Shown here piece after piece: positions 20,251 to 33,228 of a stretch of 64,000 nt of DNA. The stretch comes from Mytilus edulis. Its lineage: Eukaryota > Mollusca > Bivalvia > Mytilida > Mytilidae. Every line of letters starts with the position of its first letter. Positions within the stretch are counted from its first letter, which is position 1. The stretch spans positions 40,759,601 to 40,823,600 of the forward strand of contig NC_092356.1 of assembly GCF_963676685.1 (NCBI RefSeq), in the 5' to 3' direction. Made by a program: the position numbers and the translations under genes. The notes below the pieces were generated by a model. It was not told the DNA's origin and did not search any database. It worked only from the letters and a program-made list of their open reading frames with translations.

Positions 20251-22620
20251 TGCTGATGATGGACTGTAATACTTATGTCTGACAGTCTGTGGTTCAAATT
20301 GGTTGCAGGTAAGAAGAAAAGTGTCCATTTTACTAATTATCCACAGGTTGTATCAAATTTCATTCATGCACGTACACAATCATGAGATACTGATGAAACA
20401 CTCCCATAATTCTTATCATCTGCTCGAATCCAGAATTCTGTAACATTTAAAAAACTTAATCTCAACGACCTGCATGTTACATGGCTTAATCTTAACTATG
20501 AGTATCCCATTCCACCATCAAAAACCTTGCTAAAATGGGCATCTATTGGACTGTACTGGATGTATACATATGCAGCCAAAACATCAAGATGTGAACTTTT
20601 TATCTGATTGCATTATTTCGGAATAGAGCAAGTTGTAACATGTGTAAGTTATAAGAACCATTGCAACAACTCCAGTCAGTATATTGAGCAATGATGTAAA
20701 TATTATTCAGTTTGGATCAATTTGTATTGTGGCTTAGATAAATAGATAGGATGAATGAAAAAAATAAGATATATTGCTGTAAGTTGGGTTGAATAATGAA
20801 TATTTGTTTTCATGAGAATACTTAAAACATTTGAAACCGGACAATGACCTTGTAAGTTAAAAAAAATGCAGGTTTCAAGTTGAAACAATAATTTTTTGGA
20901 ATACTTTGAAATATATTCATTTATACCTAAATACTTTTACGCCGTTACTCAAATTTAAGGATAAATCATTATAGCGTTAGCTATATTGGTTGAGCCTGAG
21001 TTTGAAGGTCATTCTGTCCATCACTATTGATGTGTGGTAACCTTCTCTTAAAGTTTTTTTTTATACTTACAAGCGACTGGACATGTTATTTTTCAACAAA
21101 TTCCTTACTTCTAGTTACTTCTTTAATATTCTCTAATGCTTTAATCGCTTTATCAAGCATAAAGTAACACTTTTCTAATGCTTAAAGAAGTCACCTTTTG
21201 AACAATATTTAAAGGCTAGGAATCTATAATTCTGAATTTACATTAAAACTTCTTTGAAATAAACTAAACAATAACGAATGATGTTAATGTCAAATTTAGA
21301 GGGAGCGTGAATTTTATGTTCTACCACGGATTGTTACAATTACTCTTATACACATTTCTGTTTTATACAAGTTTATTTACACATTATATGAGAGTCTTTG
21401 TTATACATGCACATGTCATTTTTTACATTTTCGCATATTAGAGTTTTCTTACAAATTGACGAAAGGTACGTACGCTTGACGAATCATACGTAAGACTCGT
21501 TTAAGGGATCCTTTATTTTGGCATATTTAAATTATAGTCCAGGAACTTCGGACCATTTACCTACTTGCAACGACACTTACAATGATTTTTTCTTGAGATA
21601 GGAAAAACATAAACTTCCTTGATTCAATATTTGCAACGCCCAGAATAATAAAATGAAGAAAAAAAGATGACCGTCATACTATACCATATGCTGGAGCTCG
21701 TTTAATAACTTGTGAATCATCGCCTCTCTGAGTAATATTCATTGGGCCCCTTAGTGTGTCTATATGATACACGTACCAGAGTTAGGCTCTCCTATGGAAT
21801 CGTTATTTTAGCGTATAATTGCGTTTTGCCTACAGTCCAGAACATTCATAAAATATAAGTCACTGGACGTTCGTGTCTATCTTCCAAGCATGTGTACTGT
21901 TAGATCGTCTTTATAAAATCCACAATATATATGATGCAAAATTGTAGATTTATTTTCTTCATATACCTTTAGGAGTTTAAATGTGTATGTAATTGAACAA
22001 AACGATCTTCATGTATATAATTAGCTGATCTATGATTAAAGCCCAAGGGCAGATTTAGGAATGATTCGCACAAGAGAACATTTACTCAACCGACACATTC
22101 CTAGCCTCCAATTCTCGATCTTTTCCTCAATCTATTAAATACAATTAAGTCAGAAAGATAGAGAGAGAGACGATTTACTTTTCTAAAACACCCAATTTTT
22201 TTGTTTTTGCTTTGAGTGTAAGGGAACCATCAATTTACTTCAAGAGGGTTATGCTTTTTTCCTTTAAAAATATTCTGGTTCCCAATTTGACCGAAAAAAA
22301 TGTTGTGGTCAAGTAGATTACAAACAAAATCTGAATCCAGATTTTCCCTTCACCTTATAGTGTTTAAATTTTGATAAAAATAATTGATTAATAGCGTCGA
22401 AAAACTAAGAAAAAAAAAACACATAACCCCCTCCCCTTTTGAAGTTCAATGGTTGCTACCATAACTTGTTTGTTTTTATTCTTTTTTCCCCCATTTTATA
22501 CTTGTTTAATAGTGTAAATTTTGTAACGTTAATATTAAACTGAATTTACAATTTAAGTTATGGTTTCAATGTATCCCCTGCGATCACAAGAGGTAAATTA
22601 CCTTTATAACATTAATAGAA
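20251..22620. other. Y2 flank, no gene
   Basis: AT-rich sequence shared with 46536-49304 (which has one extra MITE) and 61231-63617. A pair of palindromic stretches near 21130-21190 (taatgctttaatcgctttatc, with a partial inverse) is the only visible structure. No supported coding sequence. Confidence 0.45.
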
Positions 22621-23370
22621 AACTAGATGTGTCAAAGTGACACGAATGGCCCCGTCCCAAAAAGTTGAAAAATCTGCAATTTCAATATAAACATATGTGG
22701 ACACAAACATGATGGTAGTCTCACATATAAAAAATCAGGTCAAAATCTGAAGGCGTATAGAAATAAAACCCGTATAACTGTGATTTTCAATAATTTATCA
22801 AAGTCCAAAGCCCGTAATTTCAGCAAATATTAGCGGAGCGGAACGAAACTTAAAATTGACATGTAACGCATCATGGTTAACTCACATACCAAAAATCAGC
22901 CCAATATCTGAAGGTATTTAGAAAAAAAAAACGTATACCTGTGATTTTCATCAATTTCTCAAAGTCCAAAGCCCGTAATTTCGGCAAAAAATAGTAGAGC
23001 GGAACGAAACCTAAACTTGATCTGTAACTCATCATGGTTAACTCACATATAAAAAAATCAGCCCAATATCTGAAGGCGTTTAGAAAAAAGTCCGAATAAC
23101 TGTGATTTTCAACAATTTCTCAAAGTCCAAAGCCAGTAATTTTGTCAAAAACTAGTGGAGCGGAACAAAACTTAAACTTGATCTGTAACTCATCATGGTT
23201 AACTTACATACCAAAAATCAGCCCAATATCTGAAGGCGTTTAGAAAAAAAACTGCGTATAATGATTTGTGGCGGAATGACGGAATGACAGAATAACGGAA
23301 TTACGGAATTACGGAATTTCGGAATTTCGGACAAGGGTAAAACTATATGGCACCGACAACTTCGTTGCGG
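22621..23370. repeat. ~165 bp tandem repeat element, about four units (Y2)
   Basis: Starts aactagatgtgtcaaagtgaca (with palindrome tgtcaaagtgaca). Units share tctgaaggcgtttag, actgtgattttca, aaagtccaaagcc, gagcggaacgaaac and catcatggttaactcacat. It ends in a run of short cggaattacggaattacgg repeats and gacaacttcgttgcggggat. This copy holds the empty target site (tta at 23240-23242) that is occupied by the composite element in Y4. Confidence 0.8.
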
Positions 23371-23879
23371 GGATATAAAAACTTGATCACAAAATCTGTT
23401 TTTCTAGATTTATTTCACATTACTTTTTCAAAATCTGTTTTTCTAGATTGATTTTACATGACTTTTTCAAAACTTTGCAGCATCGTAGTTTTGCAAATCT
23501 CGATATTCCAAGTTGACAATTTGCTGATAGTGTACCATAAAAAATAAAATGAATTATAATTCTTTGCCTTTAAATCTAGACTAACGTACTTCAACTATGC
23601 CATTAAAATTTTAATAGTGAAACTCGTGCTTAAACAATTCTCGCGGAAATGTGTGTACTGATGGTTCACGTAAGTAACGTGTCGGACGTAAGTATATTTG
23701 ACACTATTTTTCTTTATTTTCTAATATAAAAAGCGTGTATTATTTGCGATATGCTTATTTTTGAAAGATAAACTTGATTTAGAAAAGAATGATGTTTTAC
23801 CGAATAAAACAGAGACTCTAACTTGTTATTTCGGAAATGTAATACGTGTTCCCTTTATTCGTTCGTACCTTTCGTCAAT
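23371..23879. other. Y2 flank, no gene
   Basis: Includes a short duplicated phrase (caaaatctgtttttctagatt at 23391 and 23430). The 62-codon ORF at 23761-23949 loses its ATG-proximal frame in the Y4 copy and is not supported. Confidence 0.45.
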
Positions 23880-24104
23880 TTATAAGAAAGCTCTATTGAT
23901 TCTAATAAAAGAGGCGAAAGATACCAGAGGGACTTTCAAACTCGGGTGATCTATGGTGCTCTGGAAGGGTAAGCAATCACTACAAACTCGGTAAATAGTC
24001 GAATACGGTAAGTCACATTCCTGAAAAGGGAACGGGATTGTTATAACGACATCAGATACACTCGATATCATATGTTGAACGGTTATTCCATAACAGTCAA
24101 CCAA
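23880..24104 (-). pseudogene. C-terminal remnant of a Penelope-like ORF, minus strand (Y2)
   Basis: The 74-codon frame contains VDCYGITVQHMISSV and ITIPFPFQECDLP, which match the end of the PLE ORF (compare TITFPFHECDLPN near 13270-13312), followed by the PLE 3' region read in frame. It is 5'-truncated. The copy at 53724-53948 differs by one residue. Confidence 0.6.
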
Positions 24105-25141
24105 CTCAAAGTTACGAGGGGTTGTCTCAACTTCATCATTTGGAACTCTTGGTTTAATAGCTCCGTTGTGAGCAGTAACCCTCTATCATGAAAATCATTA
24201 TAGGAAACACAACCTCAGGAATATCGAAGACAGGTTAGACATAACAACTGATTAGTTACACTGCTTTGTTATGTTTATTAGAGATCTTTTTATATATATT
24301 TATTCTACTTGATCATATGAAATACAATTCATGACACTGTGAATACACCAATGGTAATGATAAACTAAAAGTGTTTATAAAAGAAATTAGAAAATCAAAA
24401 CCAAATCATCGAAGATGTATTGTGCAAGATTCATAAACGTGTCATTCACAACTTTCACATATGATATGCATATCGTTTTCTTTAAAATCGAACGATACTT
24501 CAAACATTCGAGGCAGTTAATAAAATCGAATTTTATCATAAATGCCAAACACACTATTTGTGAATGTTTTAATGGGTATTGAACTACAAAAGACACCATT
24601 ATAACAATTTCGCGGTCTTGAATTAACCCGCATCAGACAATTACACTAGCTCCTTCTTCTCTAAGCTGCCTGTTTCAGGAAAAATCTTATTGCACACAAA
24701 TGTGTAGTATATAAATGTAACTCGATGCCGCTTAACTGGTTTTCCATTCAATCTGAAAATTGACATTCTAAACATTAGTGCCAATATATCATTATGGCAT
24801 CCATTTCCATTTGGGGAGGGATGGGGTTGACATACCAGTATCGTTTGGATATTTGTCAATCGAGAAGACCGTATGTAGAGTCTTTCTTGTCATTGTATTT
24901 CGGTCTGGTTTCCTAATACCGCTCAAATATCCCCTTAAATGTACCAAAATAATTCATGATTACTAGTACTGTCACCATTGATACTACATATCAATAAAAA
25001 TGAGGTAAATTTGCATTTGAGGAGCAATATAATAAGAAAGGTATTACACATCGTAAGCAGTATTTTAACATTCGGAAATATAATATTTCTACTTTTTATT
25101 GGCATCTGAATAATTAAAAAGCAGAGTATAATGTTGTATTT
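24105..25141. other. downstream flank of glf copy 3
   Basis: No gene. Related to the PLE-free parts of 10500-10790 and 13595-13726. Carries AATAAA on the minus strand (25095-25100), 42 nt past the glf stop. Copied at 53949-54985. Confidence 0.5.
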
Positions 25142-26252
25142 TTACATAGAAAAATTAGAGTCACAATACTCAAGTGCATTCAAAATTGATTGATCCATAT
25201 TGAAACATTTATAACTGGCAAGTCGTCCAACAAAATGTATATTTCTCTCTTTCTCTGTCAATGCTTTATATTGTTCATACAGTTCCATATTTCTTTTGTT
25301 TGGAACAGGATAGTAGGGATCACCGTCGCTACATGTTGTCTCTGAGATAATCGTGGTGTGTGGCGAATCTTGATTGAGGAGATGTTTGTATTCTATTATC
25401 CTGGTAAATGCAGTTTCGGGACCCGGATGATTAACGGCAGCACATGGCTGGAAGAATTTAATATTCTTCAAACGTTGAATTTCAAAGTTTACGGATCTAT
25501 ACTCTAATTTGGGATAGCCAACATTTGTGAAGAAATCATCAATAGGTCCAGAATATATAATGGTACTGTTGGAGACAGCAGAAGGATTAATGTCAAAATA
25601 GTCACATGACAGACGTATTGTTATATTTTCATGGTCCAGTATATTTTCGAAAATTTTTGTATAACCGTCAGTAGGAAGTGCTTGATATTTGTCACTGAAG
25701 TAACGGTCATCGAAATTATTTCTTACTGGTATTCTAGCTAACACTGATGTATCCAATTCCTCTGGGTACCTCCCCCATTGTCTAAATGTATAATGCTTAA
25801 ATATTTTTTTCATACAAGGTTTCACCAACCCTTGACGTGGCCATTTGATATCCATTATCAATATGTTCATGCTTCAATTGGTTTCGGGACAACCAGTCAT
25901 CTGCTTCTTGTTTATTTGTTAAATGCTGTCCACATAACATTTTAATAGTTGTTATGTTTGGTGGCAATGGTATGTATTGTCCATCAATTACCCCTAAGAC
26001 TTTGTGTTCCCATCTTGTCCAGCTAGAAAAACGATTTACGTATTGCCACACTCTTTCGCTATTAGTATGAAACAAATGTGCTCCATATTTATTAATTCTT
26101 ATTCCGTTTTCATCGATGTAATCATAGCAGTTTCCACCCACGTGATCTCGTTTGTCTACGATCAGAACCTTCTTATTTCTTTCTTCTGCCATAAATCTGG
26201 CCATGACTGCCCCTGAAAGACCACACCCGACAACCAAATAGTCTGTCGACAT
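25142..26252 (-). pseudogene. glf: UDP-galactopyranose mutase, copy 3, single frameshift
   Basis: The first frame runs from ATG at 26252 through Rossmann GCGLSG, HVGGN and HLFHT to an early stop just after YEK near residue 149. The second frame carries the rest (KQW equivalent RQWGRYPEEL, RIPVR, YSGPIDDFF, YYPVP and GRLASYK) to the normal stop at 25142. The cause is one extra base in a homopolymer (coding-strand A7 at 25804-25810; copies 2 and 4 have A6). No other break is present. Translation would give a 151-residue protein lacking most active-site residues, unless slippage on the A7 run restores the frame. The identical lesion in copy 5 shows it is inherited rather than a local base-calling error. 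Arg173 is kept. Confidence 0.9.
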
Positions 26253-27260
26253 GGTATTGACGTATCAGTTTCAATTTTTTACGACACTTATGATCAGCTT
26301 ACATCCACTGTAAAACAAATTTAGACTTACAATTATACATTATTATTATTTTCTAAAAAAATTACTTCAATTTACGATGGCATACAAGTTAAAGTAGGTA
26401 CTTTCTTTTAGGAAGACTCAATATTTAATCTTTATTTCAAACCCGAAACAAATTTAGAGAAAATGTTCGAAAAAATGTATGTACAAACGATGATTCTGAT
26501 GTATCATGGCGAAAAAAATAACGTATTTCAATATGATACAATTACCAAATATAAAACACAGGTTTACGAAATCATATGTATCAGGTAAACTCGTTAACCT
26601 AATTAAGGTTGCACTATCTAAATACAGCTGTTTCTCAAAAACACGCCTCTTTTGGGGAAATCATGAATATTCATAGAAAATTAATTTTGTTTACATACTG
26701 GTTCCCAGTTATGCTATTTGTGTTCCATCTCACAAAGACATGACTTAGGAATGTTACCAGTAAATTTACATGTGCCTATGGTTTACATTGAAATCTGTGG
26801 TAACCTTTCATTCGAGGTAGGAGTAGTTAAGAAAATTAGTGTTAGTTTAAACTCTGAGAAGTTCAGGGCATATAAACGTTGAAAATATGCCGCACAGCCC
26901 TATATTTTGACATTTGAACAAAATTGTGGTGCATATGAACTTTTAATTCTAGGATCAGATTTTTTTTTAAAACTTTATAGTAAAAGTGTTACAGTTTTAG
27001 CCGTAAAAGGAGTTCCTATGGGAAAATGCATTGTCAATGTTTACAGAATTGCAAACTTAAGATACCATAAAACCCCAAAATATTATTCAAATGCAACTAG
27101 CACATTCCCTCTTAGGTTACCTTAATCTAATTGCAACTGTTGTGTATTGGTTACCGTGGTTTTTGTGGGGTTCTTTTGCTCAGTCATAATGTTTTCGTAT
27201 TGTGTTTTGTACAATGTTATTTGTCTTTATGTAGTTTGGTTTGTTTTTGTTTCGACAAGG
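26253..27260. other. glf copy 3 5' flank, no gene
   Basis: Shares the common glf 5' flank up to about 26560 and then has about 430 bp not found beside copies 2 and 4 (26600-27050). The same is found beside copy 5 (56440-56900). No coding sequence supported. Confidence 0.5.
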
Positions 27261-27560
27261 CATTGAAAGAGGGACGAAGGATATAAGAGGGACAGTCAAA
27301 CTTAAAGTTTGAAAATAAACTGACAACACAATGGCTAAAAATTAAAAAAAAAAAAAAAAAAAAAAACACACACACAAATAATAGTACAGAAGACACAACA
27401 TAGAAAACTAAAGACTAAGCAATACGAACCCTATCAAAACCTGGTGCTTCGGAAGGGTAAGCAGATCCTGTGGCACCTGTCGAGTTGTTTTTTTTTTTTT
27501 TTATTAAAAATCCGGTAAATAGTCTAATTCATTAGGTCACATTCGTGAAAAGGGAAGGGT
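27261..27560 (-). mobile_element. PLE 3' tail fragment, minus strand (after glf copy 3)
   Basis: Counterpart of 15970-16250. A 23-base A run followed by a short CA run (27344-27375) lies inside it and is much shorter in the copy at 57180-57200, so this is a length-variable microsatellite. Confidence 0.75.
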
Positions 27561-27866
27561 TTTGTAAGAAAGGTGGAAAAAACAATAGGCATTTGGTCTT
27601 ATACAAGTGTTTCAAGTTGTGAGTTTATTTACAATTACTGGGTCGATGCCACTGCTGGTAGAATATTTATTCCCTGAGGGAATCACTAGCCCCAGTAGTC
27701 AGCACTTCTATGTTGTCATGAATTAGCAATGCGTTTTTTAATACTAAGGGTTTTCTTCCTTAGGAATAGATTACCCTTAGCTGTATTGGACAAAACTTTT
27801 AGGACTTTTTGGTCCTCAGTGCCCCTCAACTTCGTACTTTATTAGGCCTTTAACACTTTGATTCGA

Positions 27867-27910
27867 GCGTCACTGATTAGTCTTTAATAGACGAAACGCG
27901 CGTCTGGCGC
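27867..27910 (+). ncRNA. hammerhead ribozyme relic (core ctgatta)
   Basis: Stem I gcgtca/tggcgc and stem II gtct/agac are good, and gaaacgcgcgtc is intact. The core strand reads ctgatta (invariant G to T). Predicted inactive. Part of the terminal repeat 27625-27930. Confidence 0.65.
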
Positions 27911-28369
27911 AAATATAATTTTTTTTAGTTTATTGTAACGACATTGTACTTGATCGTAATAATAAAAAAAAAATTCCTAAACAGATTACTTGATACTTTT
28001 GATACGTTTCTAATAATAGATGAAGAGCTTTTCAGAAACAACTGATCGTTTGTATTATGTACCATAATGTATTTACAATTTAATAAACGATATTTTGAAA
28101 ATTTATTTCGATTGATTTTATTTAACTACGTTAACGTGTGTCATGTTTCTAAAATTAATTTCACAAACACATTGTGTAAGTGTTTAAAAAGATATATACC
28201 CAATCAAATAATGACAATAGGCGAATACATGCAATATTTTGAGTATTTGCTGATTGAACAAAATTTATTTTATGGAGTAAGGAGGACATGACTTTTTAAC
28301 TCGGGTCAAACATCTGTGTTTTTTTTTAACTTTATCCAAGAACAACTATTAATTTTCAATAATATACTG

Positions 28370-28700
28370 CAAGTTCCAGGTAAGGGATCCCGTTAACATG
28401 TTCAACCCCGCCATATTCTCAATGTATGTGTCTATCCCAAGTCAGGATCCTTAAAGTCAATGGATGTTGTTTCTTGCTGTGTTATATATTTGTTTTCGAT
28501 CATATTTGTACATTGATAAAACGGTATGTTTTCTCGATTGCATTGTTTTACACTTGTGAATTGAGGGGATTTTATAGATTACTATGCAGTATGTGCTTTG
28601 CTTATTGTTGGCGGCCATAAGGTGACATATAGCTGTTAAAATTTCTGTGTCATTTAGCCTCTTTTGGGGTGTTGTATCAATGGCAATCATACCACTTATT
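28370..28700. repeat. interspersed repeat (cccgccatattctc family)
   Basis: Same family and position as 17050-17350. ORFs on both strands here are repeat-derived. Confidence 0.6.
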
Positions 28701-28953
28701 TTATGCATTTACTAAAACCAACATAAATTCAAATTATGAATATTATTATATTTATTCATCGTTCACTCATTTTAAAAGAAATTTTCTTTATGTATTTATT
28801 TCAAATCTGAAACAGATTTTTGTGTTCATACACTTTAAATCAGACATTATTTAAAGCAATGCCAAAAACAACAGATGAATAGTCAGTACACACAGAAAAA
28901 ACTTACAGTCAACATAATGAAATACTTTAGACTGAGGTGATTCAAAAGATAAG

Positions 28954-29505
28954 GTGGCAGAAACCAGTTATTTTACAATAAATCTTTAGAATTTCATGGA
29001 TTTATGATTTTATTTTCTTGAAAATTTATTCAAGCTTATATACAAATAAAATGTATGGTTTCAAGGAACTAAGATGAGTGCGTGCTTATGTAAATATATA
29101 GAAAACCTTTAAATTTCGGTGTCCGTCCAGCTCGGAGATTTTAAAATTTATAAATGCATTGCAAATAAGGCAAAAAATGTGATGCTCTGATACCAATCTA
29201 ATTCTCACCTGCAGAATCCTGCTAAAAGCCGACAAGAATTTTAGGCAAAATTCAAGAGATAAAGGATATTCAGTGACTTAGAGCCTTGTCCGAACCTATC
29301 CTTACCATCAAAATCTCAAGATATTTTTGCTTACATAAAAATGATTTTTCCCCACTTTAATTGGATGCCATCAAGTGAAGAGACCACCATTTTGACTTCT
29401 GATTGGACCCATATGTGAAGGAAATCCCCAACCTGTGTATGCAACTACTTACTTGTGTAGTACAATAGCCTAGAATTTACATTCATTTATTTTTTCAGTC
29501 CACAT
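28954..29505. other. unique junction between tandem copies
   Basis: Y-type sequence stops after gtgattcaaaagat at about 28953, where Y2, Y4 and Y5 continue with a long A-rich flank. X-type sequence begins near 29510 (matching 4410). The roughly 550 bp between has no match elsewhere in the window and no ORF of note. Confidence 0.65.
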
Positions 29506-30473
29506 GATGCATGACACATATCAAAATATATATGTATTAATATTTATGCTTCTTTTTTTCTAATTTTCCACCTTATATCAAAAGTTCAACTTTGTTTTTT
29601 TCGTTGTAGTTGAATTTTTAATAAAATAATGGCATATTTTTGTGACAAGCTCGATTTCAGTCTTTATATTTCTGCCAAAAGTATTTGGTTTTAGTCAACA
29701 TTATATAAACATCATGCATGCCTGTGTCAGTTTGTTGAGCAAAGGGGTGAATATTTTATGTGTCATCAATTTGAATTGTGGCTTATATAAATAGGATAAA
29801 TGATAAAATTAAATACATTTCTGTAAGAAGGGTTAAAACATATAAATGATAAAATTAAATACATTTCTGTAAATAGGGTTAAAACATATACATCAATTTT
29901 CAGGCGAATGCTAGAAAAATGTCAAACAGGACAATGACCTTGTAAGTTCAAAGATGTAAAGTTCAAGTTTCCCATATCATATTTTAAAAGATGTTAAAGC
30001 AGTTTTGTGGTATAGTAATGATATACCAAACATGTTGGGAGAAAATTCAATAAAATTTGTACATAAAACAGCTTGTGTCAGATCCCTTTTGTATCAATGT
30101 TCATACAAAATAACAATAAACTACATTATGGAAAACAGTATAAAATGTACCAAAAATCTTTTCTTTAAACTGTCACTGTGTTTTAGGTTTGATCATGTAT
30201 ATGTTTACAGATGTTTTTACGTTCTTTTAAATGGGGTCAGATTGGGGTTCACTGAAAATAACTGAGGAAACATAAACATTTTTTTTTCAACATGATTTCA
30301 ACATAGGAATCATGTGATATTCCTATGTTCCACACTACAAGGTGTGTGCTAACCATCTGTTTGAGTCTACAATACAATACTTTCTGCGAGTCATTGGTCT
30401 CATGGAATGTGTTCACTTCAGAAATCTGCGCCATCTAAAAAATCTAGACCTGCATGTTGCATGGATAGATAAA
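29506..30473. other. start of X2 block, no gene
   Basis: Matches 4410-5340. Contains a small local duplication (taaatacatttctgtaa at 29810 and 29857) absent from X1, and the copy of the perfect hairpin at 30300-30329. Confidence 0.6.
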
Positions 30474-31764
30474 ACTAGAGGCTCTTAAGAGCCTGCAAGT
30501 GTTGTTCACCTTGGTATATGTGCATACTAAACAAAGGACACAGATGGATTAATGAAAAAATTGTGTTTGGGTGAAGGTGATGTGTTTGTAGATCTTACTT
30601 TACTGAACATTATTGCTTCTTACAATTATCTCAATTTATAATAAATTTGGCTCATTAGTTACAGAGGAAAATATTTTGTTAAAATTTACAAAAATTTACA
30701 AAATTTATGAAAATTATTAAAAGTTGACTATACAGGGCAATAACTCCTTAAAGGGTCAACTGACCATTTTGGTCATGTGACTTATTTGTGGATCTTACTT
30801 TGCAGAACATTATTGCTGTTTACAGTCTATCTTTGATAATATACAAGATAATGACCAAAAACAGCAAAATTTCCTTAAAAATTACAATTCAGGGGCAGCA
30901 ACCCAACAACTGATTTTCTGATTCATCTGAAAATTTCAGGGCAGATAGATCTTGACTTGCAAAACAATTTAACCCCATGTCTGAATTGCTCTTAATGCTT
31001 TGGTTTCAGAGTTATAAGCCAAAATCTACATTTCACCCATATGTTCTATTTTTAGCCATAACGGCCATCTTGGTTGGTTATCTGGGTCACCCCACACATT
31101 TTTTAAACTAGATACCTCAATAATGATTGTGGCCAAGTATAGTTAAATTTTGCCTGGCAGTTTTAGAGGAGAAGATTTTTGTAAAAGATTACAAAAATTT
31201 ACGAAAATCTGGTAAAAAATGACTATAAAGGGCAATAACTCTTAAAAGAGGTCAACTGACCATTTTAGTCATGTTGACTTATTTGTAGATCTTACTTTGC
31301 TGAACATTCTTGCTGTTTTACAGTTTATCTCTATCTATAATAATATTCAAGATAATAGCCAAAAAAAAGGCAAAATTTCCTTATAATTGGCAATTCAGGG
31401 GCAGCAACCCAACAACTGGTTGTCTGATTTGTCTGAAAAAATCAGAGCAGATAGATCTCGACCTAATAAACAATTTTACTCGTGTCAGATTTGCTCTAAA
31501 TGCTCAAGTTTAAGAGTTATAAGTCAAAATCTACATTTTACCCCTATGTTCTATTTTTAGCCATGGCGGCTATCTTGGTTGATTGACCGGGTCATGCCAC
31601 ACATTTTTTAAACTAGATACCCCAATGATGATTGTGGCCAGGTTTGGTTAAATTCGGCCCATTAGTTTCAGAGGAGAAGAATTTTGTAAAAGTTAACGAC
31701 GACGCCGGACGACGCCAGCCAAGTGATGAGAAAAACTCACTTGACCCTTTGGGCCATGTTAGCT
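30474..31764. mobile_element. 1.29 kb non-autonomous insertion in X2
   Basis: The matching place in X1 is uninterrupted (gatagataaaaaaaaatatgc near 5318). The element begins ctagaggctcttaagagcctg, with a perfect 16 bp palindrome, and ends gaccctttgggccatgttagct, also partly palindromic. Inside, a ~480 bp module (gggcaataactc, tcaactgaccattttggtca, gatcttactttgc, ggggcagcaacccaacaactg) occurs about two and a half times. No protein is encoded. The target lies in an A run, so the target duplication cannot be defined. Confidence 0.8.
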
Positions 31765-32530
31765 AAAAAAAATATGCTCATCCCCTTCCTTAAATTGGTA
31801 TCCACTTGATGTATAAATACTAAGCCACAACCGCAATGAATGTTTAATCGGATTCATTATGTATGAAGAGATAAAGACTGCACATAAAACAATCCTTCAA
31901 GGCTAGCAACAACCCCCTGAGTGGTATTAAGTTGGTCTGTTGCAAGGCCATATGTTAGCTCCTATCCTGTTGTATCAATTCAATGCTGAATATGACTTAT
32001 AGGAAATATGTTTGCTATTGAATTTATAGCATACAACAATCAATCAATCAATCATTCTAATTAGCTATAAAATGTCTAAAATTTAAAAGTTAATGTAAAA
32101 AATGTAGGAGATTGTTTTTCATTTGTTAGATTTTTCATCATGAAATGTCCCCAAAGAATACATACAGATTTTAATTTTAAAGTACAACAAATCAATGTAT
32201 ACATATAAATATTCATGCTTCTTTTTTCTATTTTTTAACCTCATATCAAAAGTTCAACTTCAGTGTTTTTTGTAGGTGAATGTTCAATAAAATGTCGTCT
32301 TTGTGTGACCTGCTCAATTCCAGTCTTTATATTTCTGTCAAAGTATTTGGTGTCAGACAACAAAAATCTTTTCTTTAAACTGCCACTGTGTTTTAGGTTT
32401 GACCATGTATATGTTTACAGAAGATTTTTAAGCTCTTTTAAATGGGGTCAGATTGGGGGTTAGTGAAAATAACTGAGAAAACATTGGCAATCTTTTTTAA
32501 ACATGATTTCCACATAAGAATCATGTGATT
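31765..32530. other. X2 block, no gene
   Basis: Near-identical to 5320-6087. The 66-codon ORF at 32263-32463 is identical to 5820-6020 but lies in the internally duplicated AT-rich segment and has no recognisable features. Confidence 0.5.
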
Positions 32531-32795
32531 TTCATGTGTTCCACACCACAAGGTTAGCACGTTAAACAAGCAGACATGTTATATTCATGTGTTCCACACC
32601 ACAAGGTTAGCATGTTAAACGAGCAGACATGTGATATTCATGTGTTCAACAGCGCAAGGCTAGCATGTTAAACGAGCAGACATGTAGTATTAATGTGTTC
32701 CACACTAAAAGGTTAGCATGTTAAACATGCAGACATGTGATATTCATGTGTTCCACACTCAAAGGTTAGCATGTTAAACGAGTAGACCTGTGATA
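32531..32795. repeat. 53 bp minisatellite, five units, copy B
   Basis: Same five units in the same order as 6088-6352, with only scattered substitutions. Unit number is unchanged since duplication. Confidence 0.9.
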
Positions 32796-33228
32796 TTCAT
32801 GGTATGCTCACAGTTTGGTATAAACATAGTCACACATGATATTTATGTATTTTGACCTATAATGGTTTACATTTACATATTGTGAATTGGATGGAGAGTT
32901 GTCTCATTGGCACTCAAACCACATCTTCTTATATCTTTAGAAAAAGCCACCTGGTGATATCAACTTGATCAAAATATATGAAATACATGTGGCAAGATCA
33001 TGTCAATCTAGTATTATCTGTAATCACAAAATCCTGCATTTACTATGAAAGAGTCCCATGGCAAAAATTAACAATATTATCTATGTATGACATGTTATAT
33101 CTGTTTGTTTTATTCATACATTGTTGTCAATAAAATGGAATTGTATGTGAGTGTCATACAATTGCCAGGTTTAGCTAGCTATAAAACCAGGTTTAATCTA
33201 ATATTTTCTACTTCAGAAAATGCCTGGA

